A stretch of 64,000 bases of DNA, taken from Burkholderiales bacterium. GTDB lineage: Bacteria; Pseudomonadota; Gammaproteobacteria; Burkholderiales; Burkholderiaceae_C. The notes beneath the pieces are model-generated. The model saw only the letters and a list, made by a program, of their open reading frames with translations, was not told the DNA's origin and did not search any database. Position numbers and translations under genes: made by a program. Location of the stretch: contig JAGWLO010000001.1 of NCBI GenBank assembly GCA_028872015.1, positions 1 to 64,000 of the forward strand, read 5' to 3'. Within the stretch, counting starts at the first letter, position 1; each line of letters begins with the position of its first letter. Shown here one piece after another: positions 31,358-40,102 of this stretch.

Positions 31358-33172
31358 ATGGACACCCGCACTTCCCCGATCCGCCTGCGCCTGACCCAGC
31401 TGCGCGAGGTGCTGGCCGAGCGCGGCATCGACGCCCTGCTGGTGCCCAGCAGCGACCCCCACCTCAGCGAATACCTGCCCGAGCGCTGGCAGGGCCGCCA
31501 ATGGCTGTCGGGCTTCACCGGCTCGATGGGCACGCTGGTGGTGACGGCCGACCGCGCGGCCCTGTTCGCCGACAGCCGGTACTGGGTCCAGGCCGAGGCC
31601 GAGCTGGCCCCCGGCGGCATCGAGCTGGTGAAGATCGAATCGGGCACCTCGCCGGGCCATGTCGACTGGCTGGCGCGCGAGCTGCCGCGCGGCGCCGTGG
31701 TGGCGGTGGACGGCCAGGTGCTGGGCCTGGCCGCCGCCGAGCGGCTGCAGGCCGCGCTGGACGGCGCCGGAGTGCAGTTGCGCACCGACATCGACCTGCT
31801 GGACGCGATCTGGCCCGACCGCCCCGGCCCGCCCGCCGCACCGGTCTATGCCCACCGGCCCCCGCACGCCAGCCAGCCGCGCGCGGCCAAGCTGGCGGCA
31901 GTGCGCGCGGCGATGGCGCAGCACGGCGCCACGCACCACTTCGTCTCCACCGTCGACGACATCGCCTGGCTCACCAACCTGCGCGGCAGCGACGTGCCCT
32001 ACAACCCGGTGTTCCTGGCCCACCTGCTGCTGGACGGGCACGGCGGCACGCTGTTCATCGGCGCCGGCAAGATCGACGCCGCACTGGCCGCCGAGCTGGC
32101 CGCCGACGGCCTGCGCCTGGCACCCTACGGCCAGGCGGGCAGCGCGCTGGCGCAGCTGGGCGCCCCCGACACGCTGCTCATGGACCCCAGGCGCGTGACG
32201 CACGGCCTGCGCATGCAGCTGGGCGCCGGCTGCAAGCTGGTGCAGGCCATCAACCCCAGCACGCTGCTGAAGAGCCGCAAGAGCGCGGCCGAGGCCGCCT
32301 TCGTGCGCGAGGCCATGGCCGAGGACGGCGCGGCGATGTGCGAGTTCTACGCGGACTTCGAGGCCGCGCTGGCGCGCGGCGAGCGCCTCACCGAGCTGAG
32401 CGTGGACGAACGGCTCAGCGCCGCCCGGGCCCGCCGCCCGGGCTACGTGGGCCTGAGCTTCAACACCATCGCCGGCTTCAACGCCAACGGCGCGATGCCC
32501 CATTACCGGGCCACGCCCGAGTCCCACGCCACGATCGAAGGCGACGGCCTGCTGCTCATCGACAGCGGCGGCCAGTACCTGGGCGGCACCACCGACATCA
32601 CGCGCGTGTGGCCCATCGGCGCCGTGGATGCGGCGATGCGGCGCGACTACACGCTGGTGCTGAAAGGCACGCTGGCGCTGTCGCGCGCGCGCTTCCCACA
32701 AGGCACGCCGGGCCCGATGCTGGATGCGCTGGCGCGCGCGCCGCTGTGGGAGCAGGGGCTCGATTTCGGCCACGGCACGGGCCACGGCGTGGGCTATTTC
32801 CTGAACGTGCACGAAGGTCCGCAGAGCATCAGCAAGACCACGCCCGACGCCCACATGGGCATCGAGCCGGGCATGATCACCAGCGTCGAACCTGGTGTCT
32901 ACCGCGCCGGGCGCTGGGGCGTGCGGATCGAGAACCTGGTGCTGGCCGTGCCCGCCGCCACGCCCGAGGGCGGCGGCTTCGGCGAGTTTCTCGAGTTCGA
33001 GACACTCACGCTGTGCCCGATCGACACGCGCTGCATCGAGCGCGGGCTGCTGCGCAGCGACGAGATCGCCTGGCTGAATGGCTACCACGCGACGGTGCGT
33101 GCGCGGCTGGCGCCGCGGCTGCAGGGTGCGGCACTGGCCTGGCTGCAGGAGCGCACCGAGCCGTTGCCGTAG
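31358..33172 (+). CDS. Xaa-Pro aminopeptidase (M24, three-domain type)
   Basis: A 604-residue aminopeptidase P that removes N-terminal residues before proline. It has two creatinase-like N-terminal domains and a pita-bread catalytic domain with the five metal ligands: Asp in LLIDSGGQY, Asp in GGTTDITR, His in GHGTGHGVGYF, Glu in ITSVEPGVY and Glu in RIENLVL. The length and three-domain form are those of eukaryote-like XPNPEP1 and bacterial homologues rather than E. coli PepP (about 440 residues). The ATG at 31358 starts the conserved region; upstream open frame is shadow of the GST gene. No signal peptide is visible, so it is cytoplasmic. Confidence 0.94.
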   Translation: MDTRTSPIRLRLTQLREVLAERGIDALLVPSSDPHLSEYLPERWQGRQWLSGFTGSMGTLVVTADRAALFADSRYWVQAEAELAPGGIELVKIESGTSPGHVDWLARELPRGAVVAVDGQVLGLAAAERLQAALDGAGVQLRTDIDLLDAIWPDRPGPPAAPVYAHRPPHASQPRAAKLAAVRAAMAQHGATHHFVSTVDDIAWLTNLRGSDVPYNPVFLAHLLLDGHGGTLFIGAGKIDAALAAELAADGLRLAPYGQAGSALAQLGAPDTLLMDPRRVTHGLRMQLGAGCKLVQAINPSTLLKSRKSAAEAAFVREAMAEDGAAMCEFYADFEAALARGERLTELSVDERLSAARARRPGYVGLSFNTIAGFNANGAMPHYRATPESHATIEGDGLLLIDSGGQYLGGTTDITRVWPIGAVDAAMRRDYTLVLKGTLALSRARFPQGTPGPMLDALARAPLWEQGLDFGHGTGHGVGYFLNVHEGPQSISKTTPDAHMGIEPGMITSVEPGVYRAGRWGVRIENLVLAVPAATPEGGGFGEFLEFETLTLCPIDTRCIERGLLRSDEIAWLNGYHATVRARLAPRLQGAALAWLQERTEPLP

Positions 33173-33186
33173 CCGCTGCGCCAGCC

Positions 33187-33213
33187 CGCCCCGGCGATGT
33201 ATCGCCCGGGGCG
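33187..33213. terminator. Hairpin between convergent genes
   Basis: Arms CGCCCCGGCGAT (33187-33198) and ATCGCCCGGGGCG (33201-33213) pair over 12 bp with one bulged G. It lies in the 63-bp gap between the ends of the aminopeptidase and CHRD genes and can serve both strands. There is no T-tract, so intrinsic termination is uncertain. Confidence 0.5.
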
Positions 33214-33235
33214 CGGCGGCACCGCGGCGGCCTGA

Positions 33236-33661
33236 TCAGGGCATCAGATCGGCGCGGATTTCGCCGCCCTTGTGCTGCGCGGAATGCACGTTCACGTACA
33301 GGTGGCCGGCCGCGTAGGCCTGCATCTGCTCGGGCGTCAGCTTCGCGCCGGCCGGCACCGACCAGACCCCGGGCGAGGTCTGCGTCAGCGGGACGATCAC
33401 CGGGCCGTTCATGTTCTTGCCGGGCGCCATGTGGATGTGCGCCATCGTGCCCTCGACGCCGGTGGTGGTGACGCTGCCGCTGACCGAACCGTCGGCCGCC
33501 ACGGTGATGCTGCCGGTGCCGGTGGCCGAGGTCGTGACCGGGGGCACCTCGTGGGCGCCGCTGAGCTTGAGCATGTCGGTGCCGGCCAGCGCCGCCGACG
33601 ACCAGGCCAGGGCGGCGGCCGTGGCGGCCAGGGCGATGTGCTTCTTCAAGGCGAATGGCAT
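33236..33661 (-). CDS. Exported CHRD-domain protein
   Basis: A 141-residue protein with a signal peptide (KKHIALAATAAALAWSSAALA) and one CHRD domain (LKLSGAHEVPPVTTSATGTG; MAHIHMAPGKNMNGPVIVPL; YVNVHSAQHKGGEIRADL). CHRD domains occur in animal chordin and in many bacterial secreted proteins; the bacterial function is unknown. The His-x-His and terminal NVHS..H..GEIR residues may bind metal. GGAG lies 8 bp before the ATG at 33661; a longer open frame to 33754 lacks support. It lies 133 bp downstream of the Kdo hydroxylase gene on the same strand. Confidence 0.88.
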   Translation of the reverse strand: MPFALKKHIALAATAAALAWSSAALAGTDMLKLSGAHEVPPVTTSATGTGSITVAADGSVSGSVTTTGVEGTMAHIHMAPGKNMNGPVIVPLTQTSPGVWSVPAGAKLTPEQMQAYAAGHLYVNVHSAQHKGGEIRADLMP

Positions 33662-33794
33662 GCAGGTCTCCTCAGGGGTGGGTGGGAACGGCGCGGACTG
33701 TATGCCGGCCGACACCGCGGCGAAAGCCCCAGCGCGCGATGACCTTGGTGCCATGTGGATGAACCCGGCCCGCGGGCCTTCGGCGCCCGCCCGC

Positions 33795-34670
33795 TCAGAC
33801 CAACGCCCGACCGCTCAGCCGCTCGAGCACCCGCAGGGGCGAACGCGCCGGATCGTGCATGGCCGCCACGGGCAGGTGCCAGGTCTGCTCCAGCGCATAC
33901 TGGCCGCGCATCGCGGCGTGCGAGGCCTGGTCGGTGTAGACGAGCCAGGTGCAGCCGGGCTCGAAGGCGTGCGTGACCTGCGGCACCTCGGCCTGGTAGG
34001 CGGCGTCGGCCTTCATCGCATCGTGCAGGCCCAGCATGTAGTGGTCGTAGGCGCTGCGCCGGCGTTTGGTGACGTGCAGCCAGTGCATCAGCGCGCTGCT
34101 GCCGGGCCTCGGCGGGCGCAGCGCGGGCAGGAAGCGGCGCGCCACGTCCTCGAACGGCGCGCCCAGGCGCCACACGCGCGGCTGGCCGCTCGGGTTGACG
34201 TTGCTGAACACGCGCAGGATGCGCGTGCCCTGCGTGGGCGACGACGGGAAGCTGTCCACGTGCAGCCGCGTGTCGTCCTTGCGCCAGGAGATCTGGCGGC
34301 CGGCGATCTCGGCCGGGCGGAAGCTGGTGCGCGCCTGCTGCAGCGCCGCGCCATAGCCGGGCAGCAGGTGCTGCAGCAGCGCGCGCGTGGCCGCCGCATA
34401 GCGCTGCAGCAGGCCCTGCAGCAGCCGCTGCAAGGCCGCATCGGCGTCGGTGCCGCGCACCCGGCCGGTGAGCGGGTCGAGGCTGATGTTCTTGCCCTTG
34501 CCCTCCAGCGCCGCGGACAGCAGCCGCACCTCGTCGCCCTGCAGCGCGAACGGCAGCTGCGGCAGCAGCAACACGCTGCCCTGCTCGAGCGCATCGACGG
34601 CGGCGGCCTGCTCGTCGGCGGTGGCCGGCGCGTCCCAGCGCGCCAGCCGCAGGCGGGTGATCGGGTTCAT
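33795..34670 (-). CDS. kdoO: Kdo hydroxylase (Fe(II)/2-oxoglutarate-type dioxygenase)
   Basis: A 291-residue protein matching the Kdo 3-hydroxylase family of Burkholderia and Yersinia, which hydroxylates the outer Kdo sugar of the lipopolysaccharide inner core at C-3. The N-terminus (LEQGSVLLLPQLPFAL) and GKGKNISLDPLTGRVRG are family-typical. The iron ligands are likely His and Asp of RLHVDSFPSSPTQG (HxD) and His in VTHAFEPGCTWLVYTD. It starts at the ATG at 34670, divergent from the lipid A hydroxylase gene across 113 bp that includes a TACAAT (34729-34734). The pairing supports a shared role in remodelling the lipopolysaccharide. Confidence 0.85.
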   Translation of the reverse strand: MNPITRLRLARWDAPATADEQAAAVDALEQGSVLLLPQLPFALQGDEVRLLSAALEGKGKNISLDPLTGRVRGTDADAALQRLLQGLLQRYAAATRALLQHLLPGYGAALQQARTSFRPAEIAGRQISWRKDDTRLHVDSFPSSPTQGTRILRVFSNVNPSGQPRVWRLGAPFEDVARRFLPALRPPRPGSSALMHWLHVTKRRRSAYDHYMLGLHDAMKADAAYQAEVPQVTHAFEPGCTWLVYTDQASHAAMRGQYALEQTWHLPVAAMHDPARSPLRVLERLSGRALV

Positions 34671-34783
34671 CGCGAAGGTCTCCTGGGTGACGGCACCAAG
34701 AGTAACCCAAGGCCGCGGCGCGGCTAAATACAATGCCGCTGCCGCTCGACCGTCGTGCATCCTGGCCAGCGGGCCCGTCTCGA

Positions 34784-35692
34784 ATGCCCTATTTCAAGAT
34801 CGCCATCATCGCCCTGTTCGTGCTGAGCACCGCCTACGTGCATCTGCGCGGCCGCGCGCGGCTGGGCTTCTGGCGCCAGTTGACCGACCACTCGACGTTC
34901 ATGGCGCCGATCAACTGCTTCCTCTACCTGTTCTCGAAGGCGCCGGCCCAGCCCTACCTGCCGCTGGCACAGTTTCCGGAACTGGACATCCTGCAGGCAC
35001 ACTGGCGCGAGATCCGCGCCGAGGGCGAGCGCCTGTACGCCGACGGCGCCATCAAGGCCTCGGACCGCTACGACGACGCCGGCTTCAACTCGTTCTTCAA
35101 GACCGGCTGGAAGCGCTTCTACCTGAAGTGGTACGACCAGGCGCACCCCTCGGCGATGGCCCTGTGCCCGTTCACGACCCAGCTGTTGCAGCAGGTGCCG
35201 AGCGTGAAGGCGGCCATGTTCGCCGCCCTGCCGCCCGGCGCCCGGCTGGTGCGGCACCGCGACCCCTATGCCGGCTCGCTGCGCTACCACCTGGGGCTGG
35301 TCACGCCCAACAGCGACGAGTGCTACATCGACGTCGACGGCCAGCGCTATTCCTGGCGCGACGGCGAGGCGGTGATGTTCGACGAAACCTACCTGCACTA
35401 CGCCGAGAACAAGACGCAGACCAACCGCATCATCCTGTTCTGCGATGTCGAGCGCCCGCTGTTCACGCGCGCGGCCGCGGCCGTCAACCGCTACGTCAGC
35501 CGCCACCTGCTGGGCGCAGCCACCGCGCCCAACCAGCCCGGCGACCGCACCGGCGGGCTGAACCGGGCCTTTGCCTACATCCAGGTCGTGCGGCTGTGGG
35601 GCAAGCGCGTGAAGGCGCGCAGCCGCTTCGCCTACTACGGCCTGCAGTGGCTGATCTTCGGCGGCCTGCTCGTGCTCTGGCTGTGGCGTTGA
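34784..35692 (+). CDS. lpxO: Lipid A 2-hydroxylase (LpxO family, aspartyl/asparaginyl beta-hydroxylase fold)
   Basis: A 302-residue protein, the same length as Salmonella LpxO, which adds a 2-hydroxyl to a secondary acyl chain of lipid A using Fe(II), O2 and 2-oxoglutarate. An N-terminal membrane helix (YFKIAIIALFVLSTAYVHLRG) anchors it and a second helix closes the C-terminus (LQWLIFGGLLVLWLW). The jelly-roll core has RLVRHRDPYAGSLRYHLGL (iron-binding HxD) and YLHYAENKTQTNRIILFCD (distal His and 2-oxoglutarate Arg). I start it at the ATG at 34784; 17 upstream residues in frame are unrelated. The acyltransferase gene follows 56 bp downstream. Confidence 0.9.
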   Translation: MPYFKIAIIALFVLSTAYVHLRGRARLGFWRQLTDHSTFMAPINCFLYLFSKAPAQPYLPLAQFPELDILQAHWREIRAEGERLYADGAIKASDRYDDAGFNSFFKTGWKRFYLKWYDQAHPSAMALCPFTTQLLQQVPSVKAAMFAALPPGARLVRHRDPYAGSLRYHLGLVTPNSDECYIDVDGQRYSWRDGEAVMFDETYLHYAENKTQTNRIILFCDVERPLFTRAAAAVNRYVSRHLLGAATAPNQPGDRTGGLNRAFAYIQVVRLWGKRVKARSRFAYYGLQWLIFGGLLVLWLWR

Positions 35693-35748
35693 GCCTGGGC
35701 GTCACTGTCGCACCGAGCCGCCGGCGCTAGCTCGCCCCAGGGCCCGCG

Positions 35749-36618
35749 ATGGGGGTACGGCTGCTGATTCCGTTCCTGCGCCTGCTGCGCTGGCTGCCGT
35801 TCGGCGCCGTCACCGGGCTGGGGGTCGTCACCGGCTGGCTGATGTGGCTGCCGCCGACGCGGCGCAAGCGCCTGGGCCGCCGCAACCTGGCGGCCTGCTT
35901 TCCCGCCATGGTGCCGGCCGAGCGCGAGCGCCTGCTGCGGCGTCACTTCGTCGCCATCGCGCAGATGTTCCTCGAGTACGGCTACGGCTGGTTCGGCCCG
36001 CGCGAGCAGATCGAGCGCCTGGTGCGCATCGAAGGCCTGGAACACCTGCAGCGCCTCGAAGGCCGGCCCGTCATCCTGAGCATGCCGCATTTCACCGGCC
36101 TCGACCTGGCCGGGTTGCGGCTGTCGCTGGCGGTGCCGGTGGTCAGCGTCTATTCGGGCCACAAGGACCCGGCGCTGGACGCCTTCATGAAAGCCAAGCG
36201 GCTGCGCTTCGGCACCGGCATCGTGTTCCGGCGCCAGAGCGGCATCCGGCCGGCGCTGCGCGCCCTGCAGCAGGGCCTGCGCTTGTACTACCTGCCCGAC
36301 CAGGACCACGGTCCGCGCGATTCGGTGTTCGTGGACTTCTTCGGCGTCCGGGCCGCCACCATCACCGGCCTGTCGCGCATCGCCGCGCTCGCCGGCGCCA
36401 CCGTGCTGCCCTGCTACCCGCGGCGCGAGCGCGACGGCTACACCCTGGTCATCGAGCCGCCGCTGACGGGCTTTCCGAGCACCGACCTGGAGGCCGACGC
36501 GCGCCGCATGAACGCCGTCATCGAGCAGCAGGTGCTGAAGGTGCCGCAGCAGTATTTCTGGCTCCACCGGCGCTTCAAGAGCCGGCCGCCGGGCGAGCCA
36601 CCCTTCTACGACGACTGA
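35749..36618 (+). CDS. Lauroyl/lipid A-type acyltransferase (LpxL/HtrB family)
   Basis: A 289-residue inner-membrane acyltransferase with an N-terminal hydrophobic helix and the catalytic HX4D box HFTGLD (about 111-116). Later segments (VYSGHKDPALDAFMKAKRLRFG; YYLPDQDHGPRDSVFVDFFG; PQQYFWLHRRFKSRPPG) are typical of LpxL/LpxM-like enzymes that add secondary acyl chains to Kdo2-lipid A. It follows the lipid A hydroxylase gene, which modifies such chains, so the two probably act in sequence. Its last 13 bp overlap the end of the convergent RDD gene. Confidence 0.9.
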   Translation: MGVRLLIPFLRLLRWLPFGAVTGLGVVTGWLMWLPPTRRKRLGRRNLAACFPAMVPAERERLLRRHFVAIAQMFLEYGYGWFGPREQIERLVRIEGLEHLQRLEGRPVILSMPHFTGLDLAGLRLSLAVPVVSVYSGHKDPALDAFMKAKRLRFGTGIVFRRQSGIRPALRALQQGLRLYYLPDQDHGPRDSVFVDFFGVRAATITGLSRIAALAGATVLPCYPRRERDGYTLVIEPPLTGFPSTDLEADARRMNAVIEQQVLKVPQQYFWLHRRFKSRPPGEPPFYDD

Positions 36619-37460
36619 GCGTCGGCGGGCGGCGCCGCTTCGGCCCGGCCCGGCGCGCGCAGGTCGATGACCGCGGTATGGGCGGTCTTGTCCTGGATAC
36701 CCTGCCGGTTCGGGTCCCACAGCACCTGGAAGAAGCCCAGGCCGCCGGTGGCGACGCCGGCGGCGTAGCCACCGTAGCGCTTCAGGCAGCGCATCACCGT
36801 CATCGGCTTGCCGGTGAGTTCGACCACGCGCAGCCCGAACAGCTTCTTGCCCACCGTCTGGCCGCCCCACCAGGCCGGCAGCAGCGAGAAGTAGACGATG
36901 CCCCAGCCCAGGCCGGCGCCGAGATCGTCGAGCAGCTGCCCCAGCTTGTCCTTCCAGTGCAGGGACTTGGGGTGGCGCGCCTGGGCCAGCTCGGCCTCGA
37001 GCCTGGCGATGCGCTGGGCATCGGTCAGTGGCGGGGCCGAGGCCGCGCTGGCCGCGGCGGCGGCATCCGCCCCATCGCCAACGTCGCCGCTCTCGGCCGA
37101 CTGTGCCGTGACTGAGCCGGCCTGGTGCGACCGGCGCCAGGCCTGCCACTGCTCCTGTGCCTGCTGGAAGGCCAGCAGCAGCACCAGCGCCGCGCCGATC
37201 CAGCCCAGCACCCAGCGCGGCCCGCGCGAGCCACCGCCACGGCGGCTGCGCAGCTGCAGCACCACCAGGGCCAGGCCGCCGAGGAGCCAGAAGCCACTCA
37301 CATCGGACAGCAGCCCGATGACGCCCAGATCGACACTGATGGCCACGGCGCGCCGCAGCGGCGAGGCCAGTGGCTGCCCCACCAGCGCCGGCGCCACGTT
37401 CAGCGGCTCGGGGGTGATCCAGCGGCGGTCGCGCGCCGTCTTCACGCGATCGGCCAGCAC
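36606..37460 (-). CDS. RDD-family membrane protein
   Basis: A 284-residue RDD protein: an N-terminal segment with two helices (RRAVAISVDLGVIGLLSDVSG; WVLGWIGAALVLLLAF), a long hydrophilic Ala/Gln/Glu-rich middle (about 100-165), then the second half with GQTVGKKLFGLRVVELTGKPM, the conserved RDD core. The function of the family is uncertain; some members are Na+/H+ antiporters or membrane chaperones. It begins at a GTG one base after the stop of rng, so it is coupled to that gene and is the last of the minus-strand housekeeping run. Confidence 0.85.
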   Translation of the reverse strand: MLADRVKTARDRRWITPEPLNVAPALVGQPLASPLRRAVAISVDLGVIGLLSDVSGFWLLGGLALVVLQLRSRRGGGSRGPRWVLGWIGAALVLLLAFQQAQEQWQAWRRSHQAGSVTAQSAESGDVGDGADAAAAASAASAPPLTDAQRIARLEAELAQARHPKSLHWKDKLGQLLDDLGAGLGWGIVYFSLLPAWWGGQTVGKKLFGLRVVELTGKPMTVMRCLKRYGGYAAGVATGGLGFFQVLWDPNRQGIQDKTAHTAVIDLRAPGRAEAAPPADAQSS

Positions 37461-37461
37461 G

Positions 37462-38967
37462 CTACAGCAGCACGATGTCGTACTGCTCCGGATTCATCGT
37501 CGGCTCGGCGCTCAGGCTGATCGGGCGGCCGATGAACTCGCTCAGGCCGGCCAGGTGCACGCTCTCCTCGTCGAGCAGCATCTCCACCACCGCAGCGCTG
37601 GCGACGACGCGGAACTCCTTCGGGCTGAACTGGCGCGCCTCGCGCAGGATCTCGCGCAGGATGTCGTAGCACACGCTGCGCGCGGTCTTCACCTGGCCGC
37701 GGCCCTGGCAGGTGGGGCAGGGTTCGCACAGCATGTGGGCCAGGCTCTCGCGCGTGCGCTTGCGCGTCATCTCCACCAGGCCCAGCTGCGTGAAGCCGCT
37801 GACCGTGGTGCGCGTGCGGTCGCGCGCCAGCTGCTTGCGCAGCTCGGCCAGCACGGCCTGCTGGTGGTCCTCGCGCGTCATGTCGATGAAGTCGGCGATG
37901 ATGATGCCGCCCAGGTTGCGCAGCCGCAGCTGGCGCGCGATGGCGCCGGCCGCTTCGAGGTTGGTCTTGAAGATGGTGTCGTCGAAGTTGCGCGCGCCCA
38001 CGAAGCCGCCGGTGTTGACGTCGATGGTGGTCAGCGCCTCGGTCTGGTCGACGATGAGGTAGCCGCCGCTCTTCAGCTCGACGCGCCGGGCCAGCGCACG
38101 CGCCAGCTCTTCCTCGATGCCGAAGAGGTCGAAGATGGGCCGCTCGCCGCGGTACAGGTCGAGCTTGGCCACCGCGCCGGGCATGTAGGTCTCGCCGAAG
38201 GCCTTGAGCGCATCGCATTGCAGCCGGCTGTCGATGCGGATGGTCTGCGTGGCTTCGTTGGCCAGGTCGCGCAGCACCCGCTCGGCCAGGCTCAGGTCCT
38301 GGTGCAGCAGCGTGCCCGGCGGGCTCTTCTGCGCGCGCTCGCGGATCAGCGCCCAGGCGCGGCGCAGGTAGGCGATGTCATCGGCCAGCTCGGCATCGGT
38401 GGCCTCCTCGGCATTGGTGCGCAGGATGAAGCCGCCGGGCTTGTCGCCGTTCCTGTCGCCGGCCTTGTCGCCGGCCTTGTCGGGCTGCAACCCGGTCAGC
38501 GCCTGCATGCGCGCACGCAGCTGCTCGCGCAGCTCGGGGCTGCCGATCTTCTGGCTGATGCCGATGTGGTTGTCTTGCGGCAGGAAGACCAGCATGCGGC
38601 CGGCGATACTGACCTGGGTGGACAGGCGCGCGCCCTTGGTGCCGATGGCGTCCTTGATCACCTGCACCGTCAGCGTCTGGCCCTCGAACACCTGGCGCTC
38701 GATCGGCACCAGCGGGGTGTCGCTGCGCACCGGCGGGCCGCCGTGCAGGTCGGCCACGTGCAGGAAGGCGGCGCGCTCCAGGCCGATGTCGATGAAGGCG
38801 CTCTGCATGCCCGGCAGCACGCGCACCACCTTGCCCAGGTAGACGTTGCCGACCAGGCCGCGCTCGAGCGTGCGCTCGATGTGCAGCTCCTGCACGGCGC
38901 CGTTCTCGACCACCGCCACGCGGGTCTCCTGCGGCGACCAGTTGATCAGGATGTCCTGGGCGGGCAT
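37462..38967 (-). CDS. rng: Ribonuclease G
   Basis: A 501-residue RNase G that matures the 5' end of 16S rRNA and takes part in mRNA turnover. An S1 domain at the N-terminus (NVYLGKVVRVLPGMQSAFIDI, about 39-59) is followed by the catalytic domain with Asp in TIDVNTGGFVG and Asp in GGIIIADFIDM, and the zinc-link CEPCPTCQGRG. It lacks the long C-terminal scaffold of RNase E. Start ATG at 38967 lies 2 bp after the maf stop codon; the GTG of the RDD gene follows one base after its stop. Confidence 0.96.
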   Translation of the reverse strand: MPAQDILINWSPQETRVAVVENGAVQELHIERTLERGLVGNVYLGKVVRVLPGMQSAFIDIGLERAAFLHVADLHGGPPVRSDTPLVPIERQVFEGQTLTVQVIKDAIGTKGARLSTQVSIAGRMLVFLPQDNHIGISQKIGSPELREQLRARMQALTGLQPDKAGDKAGDRNGDKPGGFILRTNAEEATDAELADDIAYLRRAWALIRERAQKSPPGTLLHQDLSLAERVLRDLANEATQTIRIDSRLQCDALKAFGETYMPGAVAKLDLYRGERPIFDLFGIEEELARALARRVELKSGGYLIVDQTEALTTIDVNTGGFVGARNFDDTIFKTNLEAAGAIARQLRLRNLGGIIIADFIDMTREDHQQAVLAELRKQLARDRTRTTVSGFTQLGLVEMTRKRTRESLAHMLCEPCPTCQGRGQVKTARSVCYDILREILREARQFSPKEFRVVASAAVVEMLLDEESVHLAGLSEFIGRPISLSAEPTMNPEQYDIVLL

Positions 38968-38969
38968 GG

Positions 38970-39590
38970 CTACAGCTCCAGGCGCACGCGGGTGCGCGAC
39001 AGCAAGGTGATGGTCTCGTGCAGCGGCAGGCCCATGATGCCGCTGTAGCTGCCTTCCAGGTGCTCGATCCAGGCCGCGATGCGGCCCTGCACCGCGTAGG
39101 CGCCGGCCTTGTCGCGCGGCTCGCCGCTGGCGACGTAGCGCCTGATCGTGGCCTCGGACAGCGCCGCGAAGCGCACGCGCGAGGTGCTGGTGGCCAGGTG
39201 GTGCAGCCGCTCGTGGCCGACCACCACACTCGTCATCACGCGGTGGCTGCGGCCCGACAGCGCGCGCAGCATGGCCGCGGCATGGGTGTCGTCGCGCGGC
39301 TTGCCCAGGATGCGGCGCCCCAGCGCCACCGTGGTGTCGGCGCACAGGATGGGCGCCGGCGGCAGCCCGCGCCGCGCCAGCCGGCGCCGCGCCGCGCCCA
39401 GCTTCAGCAGCGCCACCCGCTGCACGTAGGCCAGCGGCAGCTCGCCGGTGCGCTCCTGCTCCAGCGTCTCGGCGTCTTCGTTGCGATCGGGCAGCAGCGG
39501 CCGGAAGGCGATGCCGGCCTGCGCCAGCAGCTGGGCGCGGCGCGGGCTGGCACTGGCGAGGTAGACGAAGTCGTACAGCATGCCGGCCAT
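38970..39590 (-). CDS. maf: Maf/YhdE-type nucleoside triphosphate pyrophosphatase
   Basis: A 206-residue Maf protein, a house-cleaning pyrophosphatase for dTTP, UTP and modified bases, also linked to septum formation. LASASPRRAQLLAQAG (about 11-26), CADTTVALG, and SGEPRDKAGAYAVQG are family signatures; the pattern favours the YhdE (dTTP/UTP) subgroup. Two in-frame ATGs three codons apart are possible starts. It is placed 31 bp after rlmH and 2 bp before rng, the order known from other Burkholderiales. Confidence 0.94.
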   Translation of the reverse strand: MAGMLYDFVYLASASPRRAQLLAQAGIAFRPLLPDRNEDAETLEQERTGELPLAYVQRVALLKLGAARRRLARRGLPPAPILCADTTVALGRRILGKPRDDTHAAAMLRALSGRSHRVMTSVVVGHERLHHLATSTSRVRFAALSEATIRRYVASGEPRDKAGAYAVQGRIAAWIEHLEGSYSGIMGLPLHETITLLSRTRVRLEL

Positions 39591-39621
39591 TGTCCATGGC
39601 CCGCCCTGCGGCGCGCCCCGA

Positions 39622-40098
39622 TCATTCCCGGTGGTACGGGTGCCCGCCCAGCAGCGACCAGGCGCGGTACAAGGCCTCGGCCAGCAGCACCCGCGCCAGG
39701 GCGTGCGGCAGGGTCAGGTCGGACAGCCGGATCGCTTCATCGGCACCTGATTTCAGCCCCGGCGCCAGGCCGTCGGGGCCGCCCAGGACGAGCACCACGT
39801 CGCGGCCCTGGCCCTCGTCGCGCCAGGCGCGCAGGCGCTGCGCCAGCTGCGCGCTGGACAGGCGTGCGCCCTGCTCGTCCAGCACGACGCGGCGTGCGCC
39901 CTTGGGGCAGGCCGCCGCGATGCGCGCGGCCTCGGCCTGCATGCACTGCGCCGCGGTCTTGCCGCTGCGGCGCGGCTCGGCCTTCAGCGCCGTCAACGCC
40001 AGCGGCATCTCGGGCGGAAAGCGCTTGGCGAATTCGGCCCAGGCGGCGTCGGCCCAGGCGGGCTGGCGCTGGCCCACGGCCACCACCAGCAACTTCAT
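39622..40098 (-). CDS. rlmH: 23S rRNA (pseudouridine1915-N3)-methyltransferase
   Basis: A 158-residue SPOUT-class methyltransferase that methylates pseudouridine 1915 in helix 69 of 23S rRNA on assembled ribosomes. The SAM-binding knot is seen in [15 protein letters not shown] and the diagnostic C-terminus [20 protein letters not shown] ends HPYHRE. Start ATG 40098 lies 4 bp after the rsfS stop codon. Size and context are standard. Confidence 0.96.
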   Translation of the reverse strand: MKLLVVAVGQRQPAWADAAWAEFAKRFPPEMPLALTALKAEPRRSGKTAAQCMQAEAARIAAACPKGARRVVLDEQGARLSSAQLAQRLRAWRDEGQGRDVVLVLGGPDGLAPGLKSGADEAIRLSDLTLPHALARVLLAEALYRAWSLLGGHPYHRE

Positions 40099-40102
40099 GC
40101 CC

